Positions 1 to 9,551 of a stretch of 33,930 nt of DNA are shown here, in pieces. This DNA is from Pilatotrama ljubarskyi (Eukaryota > Basidiomycota > Agaricomycetes > Polyporales > Polyporaceae): the NCBI GenBank assembly GCA_022385805.1, contig MU277676.1, positions 142,090 through 176,019 of the forward strand. Direction: 5' to 3'. A program made the position numbers and the translations under genes. A model generated the notes under the pieces. That model worked only from the letters and a program-made list of their open reading frames with translations, searched no databases and had not been told where the DNA came from. The stretch's first letter is position 1, and every line of letters begins with the position of its first letter.

Positions 1-394
1 GTGACCTTAGAATCAGATATATAATATATAATTTTCGTTCCGTTTCTCTAACCCCTTCTTGGGTACGAAGAAAAGGCGAGACCCCGGTGTGATAGCGGAG
101 GCCGGAGACTCGGCCACTTGGTGATGACGTTGATCAGGTGTGTGATCAGAAAGCACTTAGCGTCCACGACGTTAGCCCCGCGATGCATCATAAGTGACTA
201 CTGAAAGAAAGAAGCTAATGAGCAGACCCCAAGAGCCAGCGAGCGAGTAACTGCTAGGACGACGAGAGAGAGGCCGCCTGACTCGGGGACGGTGGAACCG
301 TGGAACTGAGTCAGGTTGCAAGTGCGATACCTGCCATATTCGGCGACCCCACCGAATACTTATTCCCACGGTTATGAACACGATACTCGTTCCT

Positions 395-627
395 AGTGTT
401 GCCGCAATGTAAAGGTCACCTTGACGAGAGCCCTGGTGAGGTGGACCTTGCCTTGAGCGGCATCTCGGCATCGCACCTTGGAGCCACCTTGACTTGATCT
501 ACCTTCAAGCTGGCGACTCAGATTTGCCTTTTATGGTAGGCAACTTCAAGGCAAGGTGGGCTCCAAGGTGGAATTTTCGAACTCCGACGACCTTGGAGGC
601 ACCTTTACCTTGTATTGCGGCAACACT
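395..627. mobile_element. Non-autonomous TIR element (MITE), Mutator-like by target-site length
   Basis: A 233-bp element begins and ends with the perfect 14-bp inverted repeat AGTGTTGCCGCAAT. It is flanked by a perfect 10-bp direct repeat ACTCGTTCCT at 385-394 and 628-637, the target-site duplication. Inside, CACCTTGGAGCCACCTTG (about 475-492) and its near complement CAAGGTGGGCTCCAAGGTGG (about 552-571) form a second inverted repeat, so the element can fold back on itself. It has no coding capacity. A 9-10 bp target duplication is typical of Mutator-like (MULE) transposons; that assignment is inference, because no transposase is present. Confidence 0.88.
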
Positions 628-641
628 ACTCGTTCCTCAGT

Positions 642-665
642 CTTAAGCGCTTAAGCGCTTAAGCT
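642..665. repeat. Palindromic octamer tandem repeat (CTTAAGCG)n
   Basis: Three consecutive copies of CTTAAGCG, the last one imperfect, lie just beyond the right target duplication of the MITE. Both CTTAAG and AGCGCT are palindromes, so the tract is self-complementary in several registers. It may be a simple repeat or a protein-binding site; nothing else in the sequence decides this. Confidence 0.8.
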
Positions 666-936
666 TGGACTAACTGGCACGAACGGGCAGCTTTTCCGCT
701 CAACCTTTCTGTGTAGCAGGCGGATAGTATTCCCCGGCAGAGATTCAGAGCGATCCGTCATACAGAAGCTATTCGTACCATGTCACAGTACTTGCGGAGG
801 TATGTAAGGGTGGCTCCCATGACTCGGACCACCTGTATGCCAGCGCTCACGTTGCTTGACTGAAGGCTATCATCAGCTGCGCCAACTCTCCTCAAGGTCG
901 AACTGAGAGCGCGCATGTCTGCGGCATACTATCACC

Positions 937-2747
937 ATGAAACACCTGCTCGACCTGACAGAAGATATTCTGATCCGCATCATCAGCGCATTGGACGGCC
1001 ATAGTATCCTAGACTGCAGAGAAGTACGCACAGACTCGAGCATGCCGCAAGCTCGTGGCCATCTACTGATTAAGTCTCGCTCACGACTGGTAGGGTAGTA
1101 GCCAGCTAGCGCATCTGGTTGACGACACCGTGGCACTGCAGTATATCCTGGAGCTGGCTCTGACTGGAATGATCGACGGTCCGCCGAGCAGCGCGACAGT
1201 GCGGGACCGTCTGGACGCTCTCCGGGCCTACCGCATGTCGTGGGACAAGGGCGAGCATCCTGTGTCCGAGGTGTACATTGGCTCGAGTCGATTGCTGTTC
1301 TCGGGAAACGCGACACACGTGGCATGGTCTGATAACAAAACCAGAGAGCTAAAGGTCTACAGGCCTGCCGGCGTCTTCCGCGGAATACAGGAACGCCGCG
1401 AGGTGTATGAAGAGTGGAAGAGGCTGTGCACGTCGCGTATCGGCCAGCTCGACTTCTTGATATCTTCTGGTCAGGACATGGTAATGCACTTCTGGACGTG
1501 GGGTCCAGCACAGACTCATCCAGGGTGAGTTGGTCACGACATCACTCCTAGTGCCAGCGCTCTATCTGTTGTGTGAGTTCGACCTTGGCTGATTGTCATA
1601 CTGCCGTTTGCATCTGTTCAGCAGTCGAGAATATGCCGAGTGCACCTTTGCTTCTCTCGCCGAGAACTTTGGGCCGCACCCCCTTGCAGCGAGGCCCACA
1701 TTCAACACGTACGTACCGTTGCCCCTCGTGCCTCCGGGCACGCTCTTGCGCATGCAATACCTTGGTGACCTCGTAGCATGGGCTGCATCAGGCGCGGGCC
1801 TTGTAGACATGCTCGTCATGAACTGGAAGACGGGGACACTCCTCTGGGTGAGTCGTCGGCGGCGACATCCTATCGTGCATCTGAGGCCTAATTATGGCCC
1901 CTAGCACATGCACGCACGCGGCATGCAGCACTTCAGGCTCCTTACCACAAACCATGTGGCCGTCATGCGGGAGACGGACTTCACAATCAGTCTCTACCGG
2001 ATCGATCCCCACGCCTCGAGTGACTGTAGCCTCTTAACCGCTAACAGCTGCCACTGTGTCCTGCAGCTGCCGCCACGAACCGGCCGCGTCCGTAGACAAC
2101 ACGTAGACAGCACGATCGGGCACCCGCCCGAATACTCCAGCGACACACGGCCGCTCTTCCTGAACGATCCTTCTCTCACCGTGTTCGTCGTGCACATCGC
2201 CTTGACGTACACAGGCCCTCGAGGCATGGCCACCGAGGAAAGATCCCTGTTGTTCATCCCCATTGATACGGTGATCCGTCTCTGCACAGGAACGGCGGAA
2301 GTGTCGAATGAAGGCCGCATAGTCCCATGGGCCGAATGGGGCCCACGCGGCACCCGTATGATGCGCGTCAGTCATGGGACATCGTTCCCCACTCCCCTCG
2401 GGGCGCAGGTCGCAGTATCGTCGATGGATGAAGAACGACGGGCACAGCTCGTCACGATATACGAAATCTACCCTCTGGCGAATACTGACTGGCAAAGCAG
2501 CATCGTAGACCGGACTGCGGACCGTACTAGTACGTCCGCCCTCACCGAACACCAATGCGTACGCTCTCACACGCAAATGGCAGAGAGCGACTGGCTCAAG
2601 GAAGCGCAGTGCTGGAAGGACCCGGTAGAGACGACTTATTCGCTGAGGACGACTACTAGGCTCGTACCGTATGGCCCGCAGGAGAATATGATGGTCTCGC
2701 GGAGCGTGTGGCTGTCCCATGACGGGCTGGTCCTGGTGAGAAGCTGA
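937..2747 (+). CDS. F-box protein, possibly broken by an early frameshift
   Basis: F-box proteins recruit substrates to SCF ubiquitin ligases through Skp1. The start at 937 gives MKHLLDLTEDILIRIISALD, a recognisable F-box. The text then continues as ACRKL in another frame (1040-1054), a 51-nt intron follows, and the next exon gives LAHLVDDTVALQY. The later exons join cleanly: 1106-1524, 1622-1847 (with GDLVAW and MNWKTG, as in agaricomycete F-box proteins) and 1905-2747 (with PWAEWGPRGTR and LSHDGLVL near the end). Between about 1010 and 1040 the frame must shift by one base, and no intron of normal size fits there. The gene is therefore either a pseudogene with an otherwise open body of about 500 codons, or the assembly has an error. 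The substrate cannot be read from the sequence. Confidence 0.72.
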
Positions 2748-2883
2748 CTCAACGGTGTACACACGGATCACATCTGCAGAGCCAAGACGAGTGAAAGACG
2801 AGTAAATTGATCAGTGAAACTTAAGCTGCTCCATAATTCTATACTGACCCAGCGGATTCGTCCGCATATAGGTTCTGAGGGGC

Positions 2884-3210
2884 TCACTGCTCTTCAATCT
2901 GCTGCTTCGATGTTCGAACCGCAGCTTTTGGATGGGCCTTGAAGTAGCGGACCTTGGCGGCCACAAAACGGTTATGGAAGCACTGGCATGACTGCTTCGG
3001 GTCAATGGAACAGACGATCGTGCTAGGTCGGTCACGATGCGCACTCGATACATGGCCATCCTGATAAAAATCTATCATGACAGATAGTTCAGTCGGCACT
3101 CTGTGATATCGCATCAATATCAGTGGAATCACTGCCCCCGCTTGCGTCAAGTCAAATTCGCGCCACAGCGACAACGCCGCAGCGCCCATATCAAATTGTA
3201 ATGGCCGCAC
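2884..3210 (-). other. Unassigned open frame, possible gene fragment
   Basis: An open frame of about 108 codons runs without a good upstream exon and has its first ATG only several codons in. The product has no motif I recognise; its C-terminus is basic and glutamine-rich. It lies between the F-box gene and the cyclase gene. It could be the last exon of an unidentified gene, a relic, or chance. The rest of 2748-3656 shows nothing I can support apart from the presumed cyclase promoter. Confidence 0.18.
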
Positions 3211-3656
3211 TTTCCTTGAGTCTCGTCAAGCCTTCCTGCATCACATTCATGTCCAACGCTTGCTAGCCCTGCGGCCAAAGAGGTCTGCCCTGCAAATCGT
3301 CTAGCGTGCACTCGGCCCTACCATCATGCAGCAAACCGCGCCGATATCAGTGGAGGCCCGCAAGGCGTCACCTCAAGCGGACCGTGACGACAGTCAGGGG
3401 TTGGAACTTGGGAGGTGAGTGTTCGCAGTCGAGGCTCAATATGAATTATCGCTGCGGGAGGCTCACGCTATCTCAGCTAGGAATATCTACACTCTGTACC
3501 CCTGACGATAACTTGGTGTGAAGTGCGACACAATCGGACTGTCTTGTACCTGCATCAGGCATTGGAGGCGGCTGGCAGGCCTATATAATCCTGCTGGGAT
3601 CCCCTCAGGAGGCCGCAAGGCGTTCTCTAAATCACTCCACATATTCTCCCGCCGGT

Positions 3657-5345
3657 ATGCATTCTGAGAGCGCACTCCCCACTTTCGACCAGCTGCCCAA
3701 GTTCAGGGATTGCACTGGCTGCGCCTGGGAGGTCTGGGGCAAGGATGACCAGCTCGGCACCGTGAACCTCCTCACCGATGAGTTGGTCAAGGAGGCGTCC
3801 AAGGAGATAAAGTAGGTATCCGTTATACGTGCGTCAGATGCTGTGTCCTCACCCATAGTCAGGACAGGAAAGGCGATCAGCTTGAACTGGTTCGTAGCAA
3901 TGCATACTTCTGCGCATGTGCGGCGTAATTCACCACATACTACAACAGGCCGATCAACTTCCCTGCAAAGGTAAGCACTCTCCACTTCGGCATCGGTGTC
4001 TAGGGTACTCATGCACCGGTTGTAGCCTCCGTTCCACCGCCAGCCCCCCGTTCACGAGGTCATCACTTTCCCCGAGTTTGGCGCCGTCAATGACGATGTC
4101 ATCCACATTGTAACTGTATTTGATTTCTGGGTTCCCTATCCCGCTGAAAGGCGCACCTGCTCAGAACACGCAGTCGGGGACCCAATGGGATGGGCTCAAG
4201 CACTTCGGCCTGGTGCATCATGGCCTTTTCTACCAGGGGTGCGTCTTGCTCACCAACGGGACAAATGCCATGTCCAACTCTTGACAAAGAACTCCCGCGA
4301 GCTTCTTCAAGAGCGGTAACCTCAATGTGACCAATCCCACGGACGTCGATCCCGAATTGATCAAGTACGGCATCCACAGTACGTCCTTCGATGTATGCCT
4401 TTCCATGCCGGCGCGTTGAACTTGTACATTTCCCGCGTCCTCTCTAAAGACTGGGCTCAGCATGGCATCTGCGGCCGTGGCGTTTTCCTAGACTTGGTAA
4501 AGTACTATACAGATGTGCACGGGGAACTGCCCTACGACCCCTTCACGGCGCACCCAATCCCGCTCGCAGACCTCCTCGAGTGCGCCAAGAAGCAGGAGGT
4601 GACATTCCGCCGCGGTGATATCCTCATCATCCGCGGTGGGTTCACGCTTCGCTTCAACAACGCGACTGAGGAGGAACGCAACGGCTTGGGTGAGAAGGCC
4701 GATACTTTGTAGGTGTTCCTTTCCCATCGGTTCAGTACGCGACCTGAATGAACGTCGTCGCAGCGCTGGTATTGAGCAGACGGAAGATGTCAAACGCTTC
4801 CTTTGGTACGTGACCTCGCTGTCCTTCTGAGGCAACTCAATTGCTGAAGACATCTACTGTAGGGACAACCACTTTGCGGCTGCAGCGTCCGACCTGCCTG
4901 CCCTTGAGGTAATCGTCCTCCACCGCTCCCTCCCTCCGCCGAGGTCAGCTCATTGATACCATGCGATCATAGTGCTGGCCCCCTCCGGAAGGCGTTGCGC
5001 ACCTCCACTCGACCCTCCTTGGGTATGTCCATTCATCATCACTGCGCAATGACCCACTTGATGATTCTTGACATGCAGGCTGTGGGGAATGCCCATCGGC
5101 GAGTTCTTTGACCTCGAGGCGCTGTCGAAGCACTGCGCAGAGACGGGTCGCTACACGTTCTTCTTTTCCTCGTGGCCGCTCAACATGTAGCTCTCACCGT
5201 ACTCCTGAGTTTGGACCAATACTGACTAGACGCGCATGAACAGCCTTGGCGGTGTAGCAAGCCCTCCCAACGCGGCCGTAAGTCCCCCGTCACTTTCACG
5301 ACTCGGATCCGCGCTGAATTAGCATTACTCCAGGCGTATTTCTGA
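3657..5345 (+). CDS. Putative cyclase / kynurenine formamidase-like hydrolase
   Basis: This is a member of the 'putative cyclase' family (Pfam PF04199), relatives of metal-dependent kynurenine formamidases; the substrate of the fungal branch is not established. Thirteen exons join in frame to 333 residues: 3657-3811, 3863-3889, 3949-3970, 4026-4109, 4165-4238, 4290-4378, 4450-4708, 4764-4805, 4863-4908, 4973-5022, 5079-5186, 5244-5277 and 5334-5345. Landmarks in order are GCAWEVWGKDDQLGTVNLLT near the N-terminus, NTQSGTQWDGLKHFG at the usual metal site, NWAQHGICGRGVFLDL, AGIEQTEDVKRFLW, DNHFAAAASD, LLGLWGMPIGEFFDLE and the terminal LGGVASPPNAAAYF. The site has Gln where the HxGTHxD signature has a second His, as I recall for fungal members. 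Exon 2 ends with the unusual donor GTTCGT. The last exon has only four codons. The gene looks intact and converges on P450 A. Confidence 0.88.
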
Positions 5346-5583
5346 GCGCGTCGAACATCGTGTTTCGTACGGCACGCTACAAGCAAATGCTCGTGTTCAT
5401 TCGTGTCATATTTATGTATACCAAGCCTCTGAATAGCGAGGTTGCCTTCGCGGGCACGAGTTTGCGCAGGCACACAAGTACATCACCAAAGATATAACTA
5501 CCGAGACGAGTCACGATACTGTCCATGTAGAAGGTATGCAGTTGTATATGCTCCGCTCTTCAAGCAGCGAGATGTCATGCGGA

Positions 5584-7999
5584 TCACGCAGCCTTGTAGG
5601 CACTGATCTTGATCGGTAGCTGGAAGCCCTCCTTTGCAGGCAGGCTGCGAAGCGAGGGCCGCTGCAAGGGGAGCGTCCTGATGATGATATCCTCCAGAGG
5701 AACGGCAAGCTCGAATTCAAACGACCGGATGATGTGGAACAGAATCGCCTTGAATCTGCCCATAGCGATCAACATCAAAGAGCGAACATGAACCACGGAA
5801 GAAGACTCACTCCACAAGAGAGAAGCGGTATCCGATACACGCGCGCGGCCCACCGATGAAGGTGAGGAGGTGGCCCCAAATTCCGGGCATGTCGGCGATA
5901 GCCTCGGGGGGATGCTCCCATCGCTCAGGTCTGTGTCGTATGGTCAGCCATCGGTGGGCATCCTACTCATGATGAATCACGCCTGCAAGCTACGCACTTG
6001 AACTCCAGGGCGTCTTCGCCCCAGATCGCCTTCGATCGGTGAACGGCCAGAATAGGTACGACAACCTTGTTTCCCTTAGCAATCCTGAAAGAAGCGAACA
6101 ACTCAGGCCAGCTCTACCATGGACCAAGGATAGATCTAGAACCTACTTGATCCCATAGTGCACCTTGCCGTTGCGGTCGGTAATAGGCTCGCTCAAGGGA
6201 ATCACGTCGTCCTTCGCGGCCTCGCGAATGAGCATAGTGACCGGCGAATGCAGACGCAGTGTCTCTCGGACGACGGCGTCGAGGTATGGAAGTGCATTGA
6301 GCTCTTCCATGGTCGGAGTGTCGGTCTGGACGGTCAAGAGTTCTTGGCGGAGTTTCTGCTGAACATCGGGCTTCTGGCTGAGTGAATATAGAGCCCAGGT
6401 CGCTGAGTTGCTCGTCGTGACGTGGCCGGCGAGGAGGAATCTGACAAGAATGCGATTAGCGGCTACAAAGGCTTTGCTGGTGAGCGCTCACGTTGGAATC
6501 TCTAATGTCAATGGCGGTGTGAGTGCCGGGTCGAAATCAACATTCAAGAGCTAATACTCACGTCCCACCACGTCCTCATCGGACAGCTTTTGACTTTCCG
6601 GGAGATCCTTCGCCATATTGGCCTTGATCAGAAGAGTGAGAAGATCGCGCCCTTGGAGATCTTTGCGCTCGACGCCATCGAGGTGCTTCTCGGATGCTGC
6701 ACGTGCGACTGCGGACTTCTTCTCCTCTACCAGCCGCATGCCAACGTCGAAGATCACCTTAGACGACTCCCGCATGTTCCTGGCCCGCTCAGCCGGCTAA
6801 AGTGCAGACTTCAGCATGAGTGGCCGTCGTGCTGCAGGGCATACGGATCATGTACTTACCAACCATCTGACCAAACTAGGGAAAGTAGCGATCAACAAAC
6901 CCATCAAGGATACACCCCCGTTGGCGAAGATCTTCCGGAAGGCGATCCCCAGTTCGGTCGGTTTGTCGTCAGAATTGAGAGCATGGAAATCGTAGTTGAA
7001 GCCTGTGAAGACGAGCATGATATTCATGGGAGTGATTCGACGCGTGCACCGTAACCTAGCCGTACCTGCCGCTCCGATCACGTCCAGAGTGAGTTTGGTG
7101 AAGTCCTTCATGACGTTCACTTCCTTGGGGCCGTCTGAGACGACACGCGCCCAGTAATCACGCAGCTGTGCGCCATTTAGCATGTAAGTGGAAGCCTTAT
7201 CAATGAGCGTAGCTTACCTCAATAGCCTTCTGAACGAAAATCTCTGTCAAGTCGCGGATTTGAGCAGGCCCGAATGCCGGGTTCTAACATCATCCGTCAG
7301 TACTAGTCCATGAACGCAGAGCCTTGCCATCAGGTGCATACCATGATCCTTCTCTGCGACACGGATTACGCGACTCAGTTGGACGTCACTAGTACCGTGA
7401 AGTGGGTGCGTGCATACCTGCTGTCTATGCTCATCACCTATCGTCACAGCAATCAATAATGGTACACCGGTACGGTTGAAGGGTCTCTCACCTTGAGCGA
7501 AGAGGAGACCTGGCGTTGCGTAACGTCGCGTGAGCAGGAAATCGGCTGCAGGAAATCACGAAAGCGAACCTTTGCCTAGGGTCTGGATGAGTAGTTTGCG
7601 CGCTTCTGAGGGCCGCGGGTAGTCGTCATGACGAGTTAGGACATGGTGTATGGCGCGGGGATCGAGCGTCCATACACGCGGGGTCTGGACATGGGCGATC
7701 CACACTTTCAATACTGCCAAGGTCACCGAAGAGGTCGGGCCAGCACTCACCATGAAGAACTCGCGGTCCACAAAGCATTTTCCGTACTGTTCGAACCATT
7801 GGTCCGGAAGAGCGGTGTCCTCCACCTCTTCAATCTCTTTCAAATTCCCATATATCCAGCTGGGGGCGGCGGGGCCAGGAAGGACACAGAGGGGCGTCCC
7901 GTAAATGAACGAGAGGCGGCGGTAGACCCACCACGCTGCATAGACGGAGATGGCGACCAATACGGCGAGCGCATCTCGGGAGGACAGGGATATAGTCAT
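5584..7999 (-). CDS. Cytochrome P450 (copy A), intact
   Basis: A microsomal heme monooxygenase that would act on a hydrophobic substrate at the ER with a P450 reductase. Fourteen exons splice to 546 residues: 7999-7751, 7684-7570, 7509-7492, 7437-7418, 7353-7342, 7283-7218, 7165-7066, 7002-6860, 6796-6562, 6501-6492, 6440-6147, 6084-5998, 5930-5811 and 5755-5584. Visible parts are an N-terminal membrane segment ([17 protein letters not shown]), the hinge LPGPAAPSW, the C-helix region with microexon RRIM, I-helix AGHVTTS, K-helix ETLRLH (ExxR), PERW and the heme loop [10 protein letters not shown] with its Cys. The acidic residue usual before Thr in the I-helix is Val. Four microexons are only 18, 20, 12 and 10 nt long. 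The family resembles basidiomycete CYP5150/CYP5144-type sequences, but I do not assign a name. It is a tandem paralog of B. Confidence 0.92.
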
Positions 8000-8135
8000 C
8001 CTGAAAGGAGCGAACTGCAGTCAAGGTAGCGAGGAATGAGTAGCGACTTCCGTTCGGCTTGCGGGGACGGTGGGTGACGTGAGAACAGGCTGTATGGCGC
8101 AGAGGACGGCGAGCCAGTACCTCCCCCGTCTCGTA

Positions 8136-8146
8136 CTTATATCGCC
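8136..8146 (-). promoter_or_regulatory. TATA-type core promoter of P450 A
   Basis: On the minus strand the sequence reads GGCGATATAAG, about 137 bp upstream of the start codon at 7999. The same core (GCGATATAAG) lies at nearly the same distance before P450s B and C, which supports a conserved core promoter. Confidence 0.6.
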
Positions 8147-8149
8147 GCA

Positions 8150-8900
8150 TGGCATGTATACTGCGGCGCTGCCCTGCTGAATAGAAGGATTCTACGCAGT
8201 TTAGTTCGGCGCCGGCGGTACGGATGAGTCAAACTGCTTTAGAGCGAGGAAATGCTCGGGAACAGTTCACCGTTCTCAGGCCGACAGCGTGGAAACTCAT
8301 TGAATGAAGATGAGCTTGAGTATCCTAGATATGGAGGGCTGGCCTTCGTTCGTGGTACCGTCGTGCAAGTTGAGAGCCATGTTGTGAGCGTTATGCGGGC
8401 GACCAACCGCAAACAATGGGAATGCTGCTGGGACGCGACTTTAAGTCGCCGAAATCGAGCTATGTCGAGGGACAGCATTGATAGATGTGTCACGGGTGCA
8501 TGGGACAATCGTGCAGGTACCCACGATAGCCGATCAGAATAGAAACGCGTCCCGGCGAGTACGTACGCCTGACGGCTCAGGCGCCTTTGCAGTGCATAGC
8601 ACTGGTGTTTGCAGTGCCACGGACGTACATGGCCAGGTCTATTGCGTAGCAGTTGCGCAGCACGCAGATGCCGCTGGGTGATACTGCATGACTACTTGGG
8701 GCCAAACGGCCCTCGTCTTTGCTGCTAGCCGGCATGCCGAGATGCTACACGTCCATGCAGATGGTTGCATCGTGGTCGAAGCACTCTATCCCCGAGCTGC
8801 GGCGTCAGCGCCCGCGGCATCAAGAAGCAGAACAATGACACCAATCTTCTGCGTGCAGGAGGAGATAGTTTGGAGATCGTCGGGAGAGCTGCCATATTTC
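8150..8900. repeat. Diverged duplicate of the region upstream of P450 B (copy 1)
   Basis: This stretch upstream of P450 A matches 12100-12660 upstream of B in collinear blocks. The clearest is at 8513-8557 against 12467-12510, sharing CAGAATAGAAACGCGTCCCG with a few mismatches around it. AGTACGTACGC, a GTACATGG block and GGTTGGAGATCGT-like text follow in the same order. The tandem duplication that made A and B therefore included upstream DNA. No gene is recognised in 8147-9551. Open frames there (for example 8688-8969) have no motif and are probably chance. Confidence 0.7.
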
Positions 8901-9551
8901 GGGCGGCGCAATGGCGAGTGGACGCGTATGCTCAATGCCGCTGGTCCCATGACGAGCTCATTGTCATAACTCTGTCCCGAGCTGAGGATTGACAGATTGT
9001 ACTGTAGGGGAGGTTATAGTTATCAAAAAGGCAAATATGTAAAGACGAAGGATAGAAGCAGTAGAATACTCACATGAAGTTAAATCAACAGCGATCAACA
9101 CAGGAACAATGTATAATATCAACACTTCCGCTTGGACCCAATGCATAGATGGTGTTTCGTGTGATCAAGACAAGCAGCTTCAGGGCTTTCGATCGGACAT
9201 GACCGGTGCGCTCGCACAAACCCTCACGAGCGAATCACAGTCAGCAGAGTTCTGTGGAAGGCGGTTGGCCCAACCGAGAGCTGAGGCGGCCGTCACTTCA
9301 CGCGTTCTCCAGTAACTTACTGTAGGTACCAGATAGCGGGGCAATCACTGCAGGCGAGATGCGATATGGCACTGATGGAACAGTATCGACTTCTGACAGC
9401 ATACTTCAGGTTTCGGAGGGCGATCTCTCTGGACGAGAGCTGGACAAGGCTGCAACCCTGAATCCCTCAGTGAATGGATAAAAGACCACCGATCCAAACG
9501 ATTACATACTTGCGTGTACGGGACTACTGAGCCACCCAGCAGTCATGAGGA

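Noticed and set aside
2034..2771. Minus-strand open frame of 245 codons
   Set aside because: Antisense shadow of the last F-box exon.
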